Shown piece by piece: positions 16,438 through 26,223 of a stretch of DNA of 64,000 nucleotides (positions are counted from its first letter, which is position 1; each line of letters starts with the position of its first letter). The DNA lies in assembly GCA_046051225.1 (NCBI GenBank), contig JBJOOR010000001.1, positions 310,001-374,000 of the forward strand. Direction: 5' to 3'. This DNA is from CAIODY01 sp046051225. GTDB taxonomy: Bacteria; Bacteroidota; Bacteroidia; Chitinophagales; CAIODY01. Both the position numbers and the translations under genes were made by a program. The notes under the pieces are model-generated. The model saw only the letters and a program-made list of their open reading frames with translations. It ran no database searches and had not been told where the DNA came from.

Positions 16438-17417
16438 GTCCAACTCTTTCCATTATCATCCCCAACTTCAACGGCAAACATTTGTTAGAAAAAAATCTAC
16501 CAAGTGTATTAGCTGCTGCAAAGCAATGTGGGTGGGTATTTGAAATAATTGTAGCTGATGATGCTTCACCCGATGATTCCGTCTTGTTTCTCAAAAAAAA
16601 TTATGCTGAAATTACATTAGTAGAAAATAAAATCAATGGTGGCTTTTCGAAAAATATCAACAGCGGAATTAAAATGGCAAAACACGATTGGGTTTTTGCA
16701 TTGAACACTGACATTAGTTTGGATGAAAATTATTTCAATCCATTAGCAAAATATTTAGCTGATGAAAATTGTTTTGGTGTGATGGGAAGTATTTATGATG
16801 AGCAAACCAAACAATTGATTGATGCTGCTAAATATCCTGCCACAAAGGGCTTGCAAGTGGTTGGTACGAAAAATTATAAATCACAAATTGAAAATTCAAG
16901 TGCAAAGTTGCCAACATTTTTTCTCTCGGGAGCCAATGCTTTGATAAACAGAAATAAATTGTTGCTGTTGGAAGGGTATGATGAAATTTATTCGCCTTTT
17001 TATCAGGAAGATTTTGATTTGGGAATCAAAGCCTGGCGCATGGGTTGGAGTTGTTATTACGAACCTGGTGCAAAATGTTTTCATGCAACATCATCAACCA
17101 TTGAATCAAATTTTAAAAAGAAAAAAGTAGCAATCATTTCTTTACGAAATAAAATGATTTTGCACTATATACATTTGCCAATGTATTTATTAATGCCTTG
17201 GAGTGCTTTATTATGGCTTAATTTACTCATTCGATGGGTTTGGGCTGATTTTGGTTTTTATGATGCTTTTGGGCAATATTTGTCCATGCTTCAACAAATT
17301 GCACAACGCAGAATTTCGTTTAATAAATTATTAAAGCAACAAAATGGTTCGCTTAATTTGCCAAGTGTGATTCAAAAAATAAAAAAAGAAATCCCTGCTA
17401 ACATTGAAAAATTTTAG
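16434..17417 (+). CDS. Glycosyltransferase family 2
   Basis: A 327-residue GT-A fold transferase. The N-terminal strand LSIIIPNFNGKHLLEKNL binds the nucleotide, DDASPDDS carries the first Asp pair, and ALNTDISLD is the DxD-equivalent. YQEDFDLGIKAWRMGW holds the catalytic (E/D)D region. A hydrophobic helix pair near residues 245-275 (MYLLMPWSALLWLNLLIRW) suggests membrane association. I use the ATG at 16434 (MSPTLS), which overlaps the preceding stop; a frame opening at 16419 adds MQKKK. It directly abuts the GT9 gene. The sugar and acceptor are unknown. Confidence 0.9.
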   Translation: MSPTLSIIIPNFNGKHLLEKNLPSVLAAAKQCGWVFEIIVADDASPDDSVLFLKKNYAEITLVENKINGGFSKNINSGIKMAKHDWVFALNTDISLDENYFNPLAKYLADENCFGVMGSIYDEQTKQLIDAAKYPATKGLQVVGTKNYKSQIENSSAKLPTFFLSGANALINRNKLLLLEGYDEIYSPFYQEDFDLGIKAWRMGWSCYYEPGAKCFHATSSTIESNFKKKKVAIISLRNKMILHYIHLPMYLLMPWSALLWLNLLIRWVWADFGFYDAFGQYLSMLQQIAQRRISFNKLLKQQNGSLNLPSVIQKIKKEIPANIEKF

Positions 17418-18446
17418 TTGAAAAACAATATTCAACATATCATCATTTCTCGTACTGATGCCATTGGCGATGTGGTTCTGACTCTGCCATTGTGTGGTGT
17501 TTTGAAAAATGAGCATCCGAATTTAAAAATCACATTTCTCGGAAATACTTATACCAAACCAGTTGTAGAGCTTTCAAAAAATGTAGATGCATTTTTGAAT
17601 TGGGATGATGTAAAAAATAAATCGGCAAAAGAACAAGCTGATTTTTTAAAAGAAGTCAAGGCTGATTGCATTCTGCATGTTTTTCCAAGAAAAGAAATTG
17701 CAAATGCAGCGAAGTCGGCAAAAATAAAATTGCGTATTGGTACAAGAAGCAGATTGTTTCATTGGTTTACTTGTAACCAATTAGTATCGTTGCATCGGAA
17801 AAATTCTGATTTACACGAAGCGCAGTTGAATATTTTATTGGCGAAAAACATTTTACAAAATACCAATTTTGAAGTTGAAAATTTAGAGCAATTCTATAAT
17901 TGTAAACAGACTGAAATGTATAATCATTCAGTATTTCAACTGATTGACAAAAATAAATTCAATTTAATTTTACATCCAAAATCGAAAGGAAGTGCTCGTG
18001 AGTGGTCTTTGGATAAGTATTTGCAGTTGATTGAAAAATTACCTGCCTCTAAATTTAATATTTTTATTACAGGTAATGATGCTGAAAAATTGTTGTTGAA
18101 TGATTGGTTGAAAAAGTTGCCTAATCATGTACATGATATAACTGGGAAATTTACTTTGCCCCAATTTATTTCTTTTATCAATGCATGTGATGGATTGATT
18201 GCCGCCAGCACAGGTCCGCTACACATCGCATCAATGCTGGGCAAACGAGCTATTGGTTTGTATGCGCCTATGCGACCAATTTTTCCGATGCGTTGGAAGC
18301 CAATTGGCAAGCAAGCTGATTATTTGGTTATGGAAAAAGAAAATTGTTTTGATTGCAAACACAAGCCTTCGAAATGTAGTTGTATTCAACAAATTGAAGT
18401 GGATGAAGTAAAAAATAAATTGATGGATACTTTAGAAAATAATTAA
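17418..18446 (+). CDS. Glycosyltransferase family 9 (heptosyltransferase-like)
   Basis: A 342-residue GT-B transferase. HIIISRTDAIGDVVLTLPL is the family N-terminal motif (R-D-x-G-D), FNLILHPKSKGSAREWSLDKY binds the donor, and ASTGPLHIASMLGKRAIGLYAPM is the C-terminal donor-site signature. Cysteines near the end (ENCFDCKHKPSKCSC) form a CX2C/CXC cluster seen in some family members. GT9 enzymes usually add heptose or hexose to lipopolysaccharide cores. The start is a TTG directly after the GT2 stop (no spacing). It overlaps the convergent symporter gene by 4 bp. Confidence 0.9.
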   Translation: MKNNIQHIIISRTDAIGDVVLTLPLCGVLKNEHPNLKITFLGNTYTKPVVELSKNVDAFLNWDDVKNKSAKEQADFLKEVKADCILHVFPRKEIANAAKSAKIKLRIGTRSRLFHWFTCNQLVSLHRKNSDLHEAQLNILLAKNILQNTNFEVENLEQFYNCKQTEMYNHSVFQLIDKNKFNLILHPKSKGSAREWSLDKYLQLIEKLPASKFNIFITGNDAEKLLLNDWLKKLPNHVHDITGKFTLPQFISFINACDGLIAASTGPLHIASMLGKRAIGLYAPMRPIFPMRWKPIGKQADYLVMEKENCFDCKHKPSKCSCIQQIEVDEVKNKLMDTLENN

Positions 18447-19903
18447 ATAATCTCTTTTTTTGAAATAAACAACAAGCCTATATAAGTTGCTAAACCGTTG
18501 ATGATTAACAATTCCATTCCTAATTTGTAGCCATGCAAAATATCGCAATTTATATTTAATTGATTTAAGCAATAGCATAGCAAGGGCGCTGCAATACAAA
18601 CTATCCACGAATATTTATCTTCAATTTTTCGTTTTGATAATAAACCAAAAGCATACAATCCTAATAGTGGTCCATATGTGTACGATGCAATTAATAGCAA
18701 CAAATCAATTATTGATTTTTCATTAATGATTTTGAAAATAATGATGCAAAGCAAAAATGCTGCAACTACGCCTAATTGAACACGTTTACGGATTTTCTTT
18801 TTTTCATCATCGTTTAATTTTTCGTTTTTATTGATGCCTAATACATCAACACAAATAGAAGTAGTAAGCGCTGTAATAGCACCATCGGCGCTTGGAAACA
18901 ATGCACTTATCAAACCAATAATAAACAATAATGCAACCACAGGTGGTAAATAATGCAAGGCAATAATTGGAAACAATTCATCAGCCGATGTGGGTTTAAT
19001 AATGTGATTGGCATCAACATATAAATACAATAAACCGCCTAAAACCAAAAACACAAAATTTACCAACAACAAAATAAAGCTAAACGAAATCATGTTTTTT
19101 TGTGCATCACCTAATGTTTTGCAGCTGATATTTTTTTGCATCATTTCTTGGTCAAGCCCTGTCATGGCAATGGTTACGAAAGCACCACCAATAATTTGCT
19201 TCAGAAAAAATACTGGCGAATGGTAATCGATTTCCCAAATTTTATTGTAACCTTTTGCCGAAAAATTTTGCCACATGATTTCAATATTTAATCCTAAATT
19301 ATTTTTGATAAACCATACACAAACGCCTAAAGCCAACAACATAAAAGTGGTTTGTAGCATATCTGTCCATACAATTGTTTTTACACCGCCTTTAAAAGTG
19401 TATAGCCAAATCATCACTAAAATAATTAAAGTAGTAACAGGAAATGGAACATGCCATGCATCTAAAATAAAAAGTTGTAAAACATTTATTACCAAATACA
19501 TTCTAATAGTAGCGCCCATTGTACGACTTACAATAAAAAAAAGCGAACCCGTTTTGTAAGTTGTATTACCAAAGCGTTGCAATAAATAATGATAAATAGA
19601 GGTGAGTTGTAGTCGATAATATAAAGGCAATAGCACAAAAGCTACGGCATAATATCCAATGAAATAGCCTACTACGATGCCAAAATAAACAAAATGTTTG
19701 CTTTCAACAGCGCCTGGCACACTCATAAAAGTTACACCACTTAATGATGTACCTATCATACCATAAGCCACCACCAACCAATTACTTTGCCTACCGCCAA
19801 CAAAAAATGAATGCTCTGTAGCACCACGAGATGTGTACCAAGCCACGGCATATAAACCAACAAAATAAATTAGTATGCAAATTAAAAATATAAGGGGCGA
19901 CAT
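18443..19903 (-). CDS. Sodium:solute symporter (SSS family)
   Basis: A 486-residue membrane protein with about 13 helices. TM1 begins at residue 4, and the family motifs are GGRQSNWLVVAYGMIGTSLSGVTFMSVPG in helices 2-3 and a later GLISALFPSADGAITALTTSICVDVLG region. SSS carriers import sugars, amino acids, vitamins or sialic acids with Na+; the substrate cannot be told. It starts at the ATG at 19903, one base after the stop of the DUF5615 toxin-like gene, which suggests a joint transcript from the antitoxin upstream. Confidence 0.9.
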   Translation of the reverse strand: MSPLIFLICILIYFVGLYAVAWYTSRGATEHSFFVGGRQSNWLVVAYGMIGTSLSGVTFMSVPGAVESKHFVYFGIVVGYFIGYYAVAFVLLPLYYRLQLTSIYHYLLQRFGNTTYKTGSLFFIVSRTMGATIRMYLVINVLQLFILDAWHVPFPVTTLIILVMIWLYTFKGGVKTIVWTDMLQTTFMLLALGVCVWFIKNNLGLNIEIMWQNFSAKGYNKIWEIDYHSPVFFLKQIIGGAFVTIAMTGLDQEMMQKNISCKTLGDAQKNMISFSFILLLVNFVFLVLGGLLYLYVDANHIIKPTSADELFPIIALHYLPPVVALLFIIGLISALFPSADGAITALTTSICVDVLGINKNEKLNDDEKKKIRKRVQLGVVAAFLLCIIIFKIINEKSIIDLLLLIASYTYGPLLGLYAFGLLSKRKIEDKYSWIVCIAAPLLCYCLNQLNINCDILHGYKLGMELLIINGLATYIGLLFISKKEII

Positions 19904-20230
19904 TTATTTTTCTATTAAATAAGCTTGCTTAGGCTCAAATGTTTTGATTTGATTTTCGAAGGGTAAAATGAATTGATTTAATTCTTCAACTTTGCTTGAA
20001 AGAGAATTTAAAACCACCACAATAATATTGTAACTATTTAGATTTTGTTGAAACATAAGGTTTTTATCTATAGTAACAATAATCTCAAAACCATTATCAA
20101 TGCAAAGTTTCATTAAACTTCCATTTTTCATTCCCCTCCAATTCATTTCATTTACTGTAAATATTTGGTGGGTTGAATTGAAATGTTTTTTTAGCTTTTT
20201 GGTAATGCATTCATCAAGCAATATCTTCAT
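19904..20230 (-). CDS. DUF5615 PIN-like toxin
   Basis: A 108-residue protein. The N-terminal MKILLDECITKKLKKHF and the central GFEIIVTIDKNLMFQQNL are the Asp-bearing strands of the DUF5615/Mut7-C-like PIN fold. The upstream DUF433 gene overlaps it by 17 bp (20214-20230), the standard order for this toxin-antitoxin type. The toxin is inferred to be an RNase. Both genes look intact, unlike the PIN pair at 15.3-15.6 kb. Confidence 0.85.
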   Translation of the reverse strand: MKILLDECITKKLKKHFNSTHQIFTVNEMNWRGMKNGSLMKLCIDNGFEIIVTIDKNLMFQQNLNSYNIIVVVLNSLSSKVEELNQFILPFENQIKTFEPKQAYLIEK

Positions 20231-20447
20231 ATAAAATTTGAGTTGATGAATTAACTAATTGATTTGAAATTTCTAAAATTTTTACTACTTGTTTTTTTTC
20301 AACTCCTTCAAAGTCTTCTAAAAATGTTTCAATTGTTTCACCAGTTTCTAAATAGTCGAATAAGTTTTTAATGGGAACTCTTGTTCCAAAAAAAACTGGC
20401 GTTCCGCCTAAAATTTCTTTATCAATATGTATTATTTTGTTATCCAT
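20214..20447 (-). CDS. DUF433 antitoxin
   Basis: A 77-residue protein with the DUF433 helix-turn-helix signature: GGTPVFFGTRVPIKNLFDYLETGETIETFLEDF. This domain is the usual partner and DNA-binding antitoxin of DUF5615 toxins and probably represses its own operon. It is the first gene of the pair and overlaps the toxin gene. A short AT-rich gap (20448-20485) separates it from the end of pyk, and it may be expressed from there or by read-through. Confidence 0.88.
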   Translation of the reverse strand: MDNKIIHIDKEILGGTPVFFGTRVPIKNLFDYLETGETIETFLEDFEGVEKKQVVKILEISNQLVNSSTQILYEDIA

Positions 20448-20485
20448 AACATTTCAAAATTTATTCAAAGTTAAATAAAATAATA

Positions 20486-21910
20486 TCAACTCACTTTTGT
20501 AATCTTAACCATATTGGTTGGCAACTCGGCTTCAATAGGCATCGAGCCTGTATTGATTACCACATCGCCCGATTGAATTAATTTTCTGCCTTTTAAAATC
20601 AAATGTGTGCCTTTAATCATTTCGTCAATGGTATCCATATTCGGAAAATAAAATGTGCGGCTTACACCCCAACTCAAACTTAATTGATTCACTAATTCAA
20701 TTCTGTCTGTAAAAACATAAATAGGGCAATGCGGTCTGAAACTGCTTACCATAAAGGCTGTGTAGCCGCTTCGTGTAGTGGCAACTAATGCATTAGCATC
20801 CACCTCTTTTGTCATTTGTGCAGCGTTATAGCATAATGCATCGCTTAAAAAAGTAGGCGAATGTTTTTGCGGAACAAGATTTCGGTTATACACCACTTCT
20901 TCACGTTCTACTTCAACAATTATTTTTTTCATCGTTTCAACAACCAACACAGGATGCATACCGCTGGCTGTTTCGCCGCTTAACATTACAGCATCTGCCC
21001 CTTCTAATACTGCATTCGCAACATCAGTAATATCGGCACGTGATGGCTTTGTGTTTTCCATCATGCTCTCCATCATTTGCGTAGCCATAATTACGGGCTT
21101 AGCTCTATGAATACATTTACGGATAATTGTTTTTTGAATTAATGGAATTTGCTCAACAGGAAGTTCAACGCCTAAATCGCCACGGGCAACCATTACACCA
21201 TCCGATAATATTATTATATCTCGTAAATGTTCAAGCGCTTCGGGCTTTTCTATTTTGGCAATTACTTTTATTAAGCTGTTTTTTTCGGCAATAATTTTTT
21301 TAATATCAAAGATATCCTTTGGCTGACGAACAAATGAAAGCGCCACCCAATCCAATTTTTGTTCGATAATAAAATCTAAATCAATTAAATCTTTTTCAGT
21401 TAAACAAGGCAACGAAATTTTTGTATTAGGTAAATTAATTCCTTTTTTACTCTTCAAAGTGCCGCCATTAGGGCATTCCAAACGCACTTCTTTTTTTGCA
21501 TGGTCAATAGCAATTACTTTCAATTCTATTTTTCCATCATCTACTAATATTAATTGCCCTACTTCAACATCGTCATGCAAATTGGGATATGATACATAAA
21601 TGCGTTGTGCATTGCCCACACATTTTTCATTTGTAAATAAAATTTGCTGACCTGGAATTAAGTGCAACTCATTGTTTTCCACTTCGCCAATACGAAGCTT
21701 AGGCCCTTGTAAATCGCCAAGTATAGCAGTTGTAAAGCCATACTCTTCATTCAGTCTGCGGATATGCGAAATTACTTCACCATGTTTTTCATGTGTGCCA
21801 TGCGAAAAATTTAATCTGAAAACATTTACACCTGTTTTCATTAATTCATACAGCATTTCGTACGAACTACACGAAGGCCCAACGGTAGCAACAATTTTAG
21901 TTTTATTCAT
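20486..21910 (-). CDS. pyk: Pyruvate kinase
   Basis: A 474-residue glycolytic enzyme (PEP + ADP to pyruvate + ATP). KIVATVGPSCSSYEML and FRLNFSHGTHEKH are the N-terminal substrate motifs. IAKIEKPEALEHL holds the catalytic Lys-Glu, and GVMVARGDLGVELP and MATQMMESM follow. The C-terminal allosteric domain (from DALCYNAAQM) is complete. A TATCTTTG promoter box lies on the same strand 23 bp upstream. It is a single-gene transcription unit facing the toxin-antitoxin pair downstream. Confidence 0.97.
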   Translation of the reverse strand: MNKTKIVATVGPSCSSYEMLYELMKTGVNVFRLNFSHGTHEKHGEVISHIRRLNEEYGFTTAILGDLQGPKLRIGEVENNELHLIPGQQILFTNEKCVGNAQRIYVSYPNLHDDVEVGQLILVDDGKIELKVIAIDHAKKEVRLECPNGGTLKSKKGINLPNTKISLPCLTEKDLIDLDFIIEQKLDWVALSFVRQPKDIFDIKKIIAEKNSLIKVIAKIEKPEALEHLRDIIILSDGVMVARGDLGVELPVEQIPLIQKTIIRKCIHRAKPVIMATQMMESMMENTKPSRADITDVANAVLEGADAVMLSGETASGMHPVLVVETMKKIIVEVEREEVVYNRNLVPQKHSPTFLSDALCYNAAQMTKEVDANALVATTRSGYTAFMVSSFRPHCPIYVFTDRIELVNQLSLSWGVSRTFYFPNMDTIDEMIKGTHLILKGRKLIQSGDVVINTGSMPIEAELPTNMVKITKVS

Positions 21911-21932
21911 AAGTAAGAAAAAAAATGAACGG

Positions 21933-21940
21933 CAAAGATA
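21933..21940 (-). promoter_or_regulatory. -7 promoter element of pyk
   Basis: The reverse strand reads TATCTTTGCCGT, matching TAnnTTTG. The first eight bases are the same as in the rpsJ and tRNA-Asn promoters of this window. The pyk ATG is 23 bp downstream. A -33 TTTG is not evident at the usual distance. Confidence 0.55.
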
Positions 21941-21971
21941 AGCAGGATGATAGCAATTGGTACGTAAAGAA

Positions 21972-22646
21972 TTATTTAACTATCGTCCCATCGCTCATTT
22001 CAATAACCCTATCGCTATCGTTTGCAAAATCTGAATCATGTGTTACAGTAATAATTGTTTGATTGTTTTCTGCTATTAATCTTTTAAATATTTCAAATAC
22101 TTTTCGACTGTTATTTTTATCCAAATTTCCTGTTGGCTCATCGCACATAATTATGGTTGGATTATTAATTAATGCCCGAGCAATAGCAACACGTTGTTGT
22201 TGTCCGCCAGAAAGTTTTGCAGATGTTTTTAATGCATAATCTTGCATATCTACTAGTTTTAATTTTTCGATAGCATGATACTCTAATTCTTCTTTTGTGT
22301 ATTTGTTTAATTTCATGGCTGGCATCATCACATTTTTTAATACTGAAAATTCAGGTAATAAATAATGAAATTGAAACACAAATCCTAAATGCTCATTTCT
22401 GAATTTTGCTAATTCATTTTGGCTCAAACCATTTAATGCTTTATCTACCATTTCTAAACTACCTGTATAATCGGTATCCATGGTTGAAAGAACATACAGC
22501 AATGTTGATTTACCACAACCCGATTTGCCAATGATAGATAAAAATTCGCCTTTAGCAACAGCAAAGCTTACCCCTTTTAAAATCTGAACTTCAGGGTTTT
22601 CGGGAAACGATTTTATAATATTTTTAGCTATTAAAATGTTGCTCAT
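21972..22646 (-). CDS. ABC transporter ATPase (MacB/LolD type)
   Basis: A 224-residue ABC ATPase. Walker A is GKSGCGKSTLL, the Q-loop is in FVFQFHYLLPEF, the signature is LSGGQQQRVAIARAL, and Walker B is IIMCDEPTGNLD, followed by the H-loop VTHD. The FHYLLPEF and EPTGNLD features are typical of the MacB/LolD/FtsE group that works with FtsX-like permeases. It is the third gene of a three-gene set: membrane fusion protein (23905), permease (22649), ATPase. The set probably exports or extracts an envelope substrate. Confidence 0.92.
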   Translation of the reverse strand: MSNILIAKNIIKSFPENPEVQILKGVSFAVAKGEFLSIIGKSGCGKSTLLYVLSTMDTDYTGSLEMVDKALNGLSQNELAKFRNEHLGFVFQFHYLLPEFSVLKNVMMPAMKLNKYTKEELEYHAIEKLKLVDMQDYALKTSAKLSGGQQQRVAIARALINNPTIIMCDEPTGNLDKNNSRKVFEIFKRLIAENNQTIITVTHDSDFANDSDRVIEMSDGTIVK

Positions 22647-22648
22647 AT

Positions 22649-23908
22649 TTATCCTCTTATAATTTTTACAGGATCAATCTTTGATGCCTTTATAGCTGGC
22701 ATGTAGCCTGCAATCAATGTTGTAATAAATCCAAACGATACACCCATCACATAATGTTTTACTAAAAAATTAACTGGAAAAGTATCAATTCGAAAAAATG
22801 TACCGGCAGGAAACGGTGTAATACTTAATAAATAACTTAAACAAAATCCTATTAATAAGCCTAGCAATCCACCCATTACACCAATGATTAATGATTCTAA
22901 TAAAAAAATTGCGGTAATATCAAAGCTTTCAAATCCAGTGGCTTTAAGTATGGCAATGTCTTTCATTTTGTTCATAATATTCATATTCATTATATTGTAA
23001 ATACCAAATCCTGCCACAAGTAATAAAGTAAACGAAACTACAAAAGTCATAATGTTTCTTATTTTTTCGCCTGCCAAAATAGAAGCATTTGCTTCTTGCC
23101 AATCTTCTAAATATAAATCAGGGTTGGTTTGTTTTATTGATGATTTTATTTTTTCAAAATCATTCATATCATTTAGTTTCAAATTTAAATCGGTTATATA
23201 CGAAGGATCACGACTTAATACTTTTTGTACTGTATTTAATGATGCAAAACTTTTTGTATCATCTAATGTGCTGATGCCATAAGAAAAAATACCTACTACT
23301 TTTAATACAAGATTATTTCCTTGGGGTGTTGTAACGCTTACTCGGTCGCCTATTTTTACGCTTGTTTTTTCTGCTAATCCTTTACCTAAAACTATAACAT
23401 TATTTCCTTTCAATAAATCATACCAATCTCCCTCATCCATTTTTTTATTCATATAAAAAAGAGCATCTTGTTTTTTTACATCAATACCAGATATTGTTCC
23501 AGGAATTTGAACGGGCCCATTGTTAAAAAAAACCTGTGAGCTAACCATTGGAGCAACACCTTTTACACCCTGCATTTTTTCTATTTGAGATGCTACCAAC
23601 AATCCATTTTTTATTTTTGGTAAAATATTTTTTGGACGTTGATGATTTACCACCAACCAATTTTTTGTACTATCAGCAATGGTTGCAATAATTTTTGTTT
23701 CTTTAACTTTTACTGGGTTATATATATGAATATGTGGTGTATTATCCATAGCCATATCTTTTAAAAACTGATTTACACCAGTCATAAAACTTATCATAAC
23801 AATAAACATGCTTATACCAAATGTAACACCAAGCATTGCAACTATTGTTTGCTTTACCTTTGAAACAAGATGTGTAATTGCTATTTCAACAATCAGCCCT
23901 ATATTCAT
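22649..23908 (-). CDS. ABC transporter permease (MacB/FtsX type)
   Basis: A 419-residue permease with one N-terminal helix (about residues 17-45), a large extracytoplasmic MacB_PCD domain, and three C-terminal helices in the FtsX domain (IMTFVVSFTLLLVAGFGIYNIM, then AIFLLESLIIGVMGGLLGLLIG, then the last segment). KDIAILKATGF is the conserved coupling-helix region. It works with the ATPase at 21972 (2-bp gap) and overlaps the adaptor gene by 4 bp, so the three are co-transcribed. Confidence 0.9.
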   Translation of the reverse strand: MNIGLIVEIAITHLVSKVKQTIVAMLGVTFGISMFIVMISFMTGVNQFLKDMAMDNTPHIHIYNPVKVKETKIIATIADSTKNWLVVNHQRPKNILPKIKNGLLVASQIEKMQGVKGVAPMVSSQVFFNNGPVQIPGTISGIDVKKQDALFYMNKKMDEGDWYDLLKGNNVIVLGKGLAEKTSVKIGDRVSVTTPQGNNLVLKVVGIFSYGISTLDDTKSFASLNTVQKVLSRDPSYITDLNLKLNDMNDFEKIKSSIKQTNPDLYLEDWQEANASILAGEKIRNIMTFVVSFTLLLVAGFGIYNIMNMNIMNKMKDIAILKATGFESFDITAIFLLESLIIGVMGGLLGLLIGFCLSYLLSITPFPAGTFFRIDTFPVNFLVKHYVMGVSFGFITTLIAGYMPAIKASKIDPVKIIRG

Positions 23909-24996
23909 AATTTTTCAATTATTATATTTGAAGAAGTAATGCCACTAATAATTTCAACAAATTCCTTATCTTCTATGCCTTTCTTTATTTTAACTTTTAA
24001 TTTTCCTGTTTCCTTTTTAATCCACACACTATCTCCAGATAACAATGCCTGTTTGGGAATAACCAAAACCTGTTTGTTTTCATTCACTACAATATTAGCT
24101 TCTACATTTAATCCATAAAAATTAGCAGGCAATGCTTCATCAAAAATCGCATCTACTTTTATTGATTGTTCAATTCTATTTAGCGATGGATAGATTTTTG
24201 TAATCGTAGCTTTAAAAACTCTATTTGGGTAGGCATCCATTGTTATCAATACTTTTTGATTGGTTTTGATTTTATTTAAATCGGTTTCATCAACCGACAA
24301 TCGTGCAATCAATTTTCCACTTCCTATTAAAGCAACAGGTTGATTGGGCAAAATTAAATCACCCTCATTTTTATAAATATCATATACTGTTCCAGCCACA
24401 ATATTTTTTATTTGAGTATTTATAATTTCATTTTTAGCAACATTTAGTTGATTTTGAGATTGCTGTAAAGTTAATGCCGATGAGAGCTTTAATTGATTTA
24501 GCTGTATTTTTAAGCTATTCAATTCTATAGCACTTGATTTAAATTTTAATTCAAAATTTTCAACCGTAGTTTTCGTTGTAGCATTTTGTTGATATAAATT
24601 TTGATACCGAACAAAATTGATACTATCAATCAAATATTTTGATTTTGCCAATTCAATTTTATTTTTCAAATCGCTGAATAAAGGCGCATTGGCTGCCGTT
24701 ATTGGAATAGTTTTTTGCATCAAGTCTTCAGCCGATTGCATTTGTATATTCCTAGTACTACTTTGTAATTGAAATAAAATTTGGTTTGCCTTTACTTCAT
24801 CTCCTTCTTTAACAAAAGAATGAATTAAGAATCCATCAGATAATGAAATAAGCTTATAATCATTTTCTGAAACAAGCACACCAGAAGCATACACAGCTTC
24901 AGTCAACGATTTAATTTCAGGTTTAATTTCTATTTCTGTTTGTTTACAAGAATAAATAACCGCTATACATACTAAAATTAATAATCGGAATTTCAT
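23905..24996 (-). CDS. Membrane fusion (HlyD/MacA-like) lipoprotein
   Basis: A 363-residue periplasmic adaptor with a lipoprotein signal ending IAVIYSC (Cys17). The barrel-sandwich halves flank a coiled-coil hairpin of about 100 residues (from IQMQSAEDLMQK to ALTLQQSQNQLNVAK), followed by the beta-barrel segment (IARLSVDETDLNKIKTNQKVLITM). It is first in the operon with the permease (4-bp overlap) and ATPase. No TolC-like outer-membrane gene is adjacent, so an outer-membrane partner would have to be encoded elsewhere. Confidence 0.87.
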   Translation of the reverse strand: MKFRLLILVCIAVIYSCKQTEIEIKPEIKSLTEAVYASGVLVSENDYKLISLSDGFLIHSFVKEGDEVKANQILFQLQSSTRNIQMQSAEDLMQKTIPITAANAPLFSDLKNKIELAKSKYLIDSINFVRYQNLYQQNATTKTTVENFELKFKSSAIELNSLKIQLNQLKLSSALTLQQSQNQLNVAKNEIINTQIKNIVAGTVYDIYKNEGDLILPNQPVALIGSGKLIARLSVDETDLNKIKTNQKVLITMDAYPNRVFKATITKIYPSLNRIEQSIKVDAIFDEALPANFYGLNVEANIVVNENKQVLVIPKQALLSGDSVWIKKETGKLKVKIKKGIEDKEFVEIISGITSSNIIIEKL

Positions 24997-25149
24997 GATT
25001 CAAATTTTATGCAAAGCAACTATGTTTTGATGAATTAACCTATGACATATTTCATAACAAAAAAGGGCTTCATTTTTTTGAAAAAAGAACCACATTGCTT
25101 GCAAAATTCTTTGCAACTTTGCAACCTCAAAAATTATTGATTTTTATAC

Positions 25150-26223
25150 ATGATTGACAAATTAGAAATAGCCGAACATAGGTTTGAAGATATTGCAAGA
25201 TTGCTTACACAGCCCGATTTGATGAACGACATCAAAAAATTTACGGCATTAAGTAAAGAATATAAAGAATTAGAAAAACTGGTTTTAATTTTTCGTGAAT
25301 ACAGAACCATATTAAAAAATTATGAAGAGAGTCGTGAACTTTTTTTAACTGAAAAAGATGCCGAAATGAGGCAAATGGCAAAAGAAGAAATTGAAATTTT
25401 AGAACCCAGAAAATTAGATTTAGAAGAACGTCTTAGATTGATGTTAATTCCTAAAGACCCTGAAGATGCAAAAAATGCAATTATTGAAATACGGGCTGGA
25501 ACAGGTGGCGATGAAGCCTCATTATTTGCTGGTGAATTATTAAGAATGTATCAACGCTATTGCGAACGCCGTGGCTGGAAAGTGGCTTTGCTGGATGAAA
25601 GCGAAGGCACTGTAGGCGGTTATAAAGATGTATCGATGGAGGTAACTGGCGAAGACGTATATGGTACTTTAAAATTTGAAAGTGGCGTACATCGTGTACA
25701 ACGTGTACCTCATACCGAAGCTAACGGACGGGTGCATACAAGCGCCGCAACCGTAGCTGTAATGCCCGAAGCAGATGAAATAGATTTTGAATTAAAAGAA
25801 AGTGATGTGAAAATGGAAACATCACGAAGTGGTGGTGCTGGCGGACAAAATGTAAATAAAGTAGAAACTAAAGTACAGCTAACACATATTCCAACTGGTG
25901 TTGTAGTTATTTGTCAAACGGAGCGTTCGCAATTAGGTAATAGAGAAAAAGCAATGAATAAATTACGTTCGAAATTGTACGAAGAACAAGTGCGGAAACA
26001 TGAAGATGCAATTGCTGCTAAACGTAAAACATTGGTAAGCACAGGCGATAGAAGTGCAAAAATAAGAACCTATAATTTTCCGCAAGGGCGTATGACCGAC
26101 CACCGTATTGGCTTAACGCTTTATACCCTTGATGCTGTGATGAATGGCGAAATACAAGAAATGCTCGATAAATTGCAATTTGAAGAAAACACCGAAAGAT
26201 TGAAAGAGCAGGGGGTAAGTTAA
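25150..26223 (+). CDS. prfA: Peptide chain release factor 1
   Basis: A 357-residue class I release factor for UAA/UAG. The codon-recognition PxT motif is P187-H188-T189 within QRVPHTEANGRVHTSA, marking it as RF1 rather than RF2 (SPF). The catalytic GGQ is at G231-G232-Q233 in SGGAGGQNVNKVETK. The N-terminal helical domain and the C-terminal DHRIGLTLYTLD segment are complete. It is a single gene, divergent from the export operon and convergent with an IS200-like transposase. Confidence 0.96.
   Translation: MIDKLEIAEHRFEDIARLLTQPDLMNDIKKFTALSKEYKELEKLVLIFREYRTILKNYEESRELFLTEKDAEMRQMAKEEIEILEPRKLDLEERLRLMLIPKDPEDAKNAIIEIRAGTGGDEASLFAGELLRMYQRYCERRGWKVALLDESEGTVGGYKDVSMEVTGEDVYGTLKFESGVHRVQRVPHTEANGRVHTSAATVAVMPEADEIDFELKESDVKMETSRSGGAGGQNVNKVETKVQLTHIPTGVVVICQTERSQLGNREKAMNKLRSKLYEEQVRKHEDAIAAKRKTLVSTGDRSAKIRTYNFPQGRMTDHRIGLTLYTLDAVMNGEIQEMLDKLQFEENTERLKEQGVS

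Noticed and set aside
25150..26223. prfB (RF2) with programmed frameshift
   Set aside because: The recognition motif is PHT (PxT type) rather than SPF, the frame is continuous, and length fits RF1.
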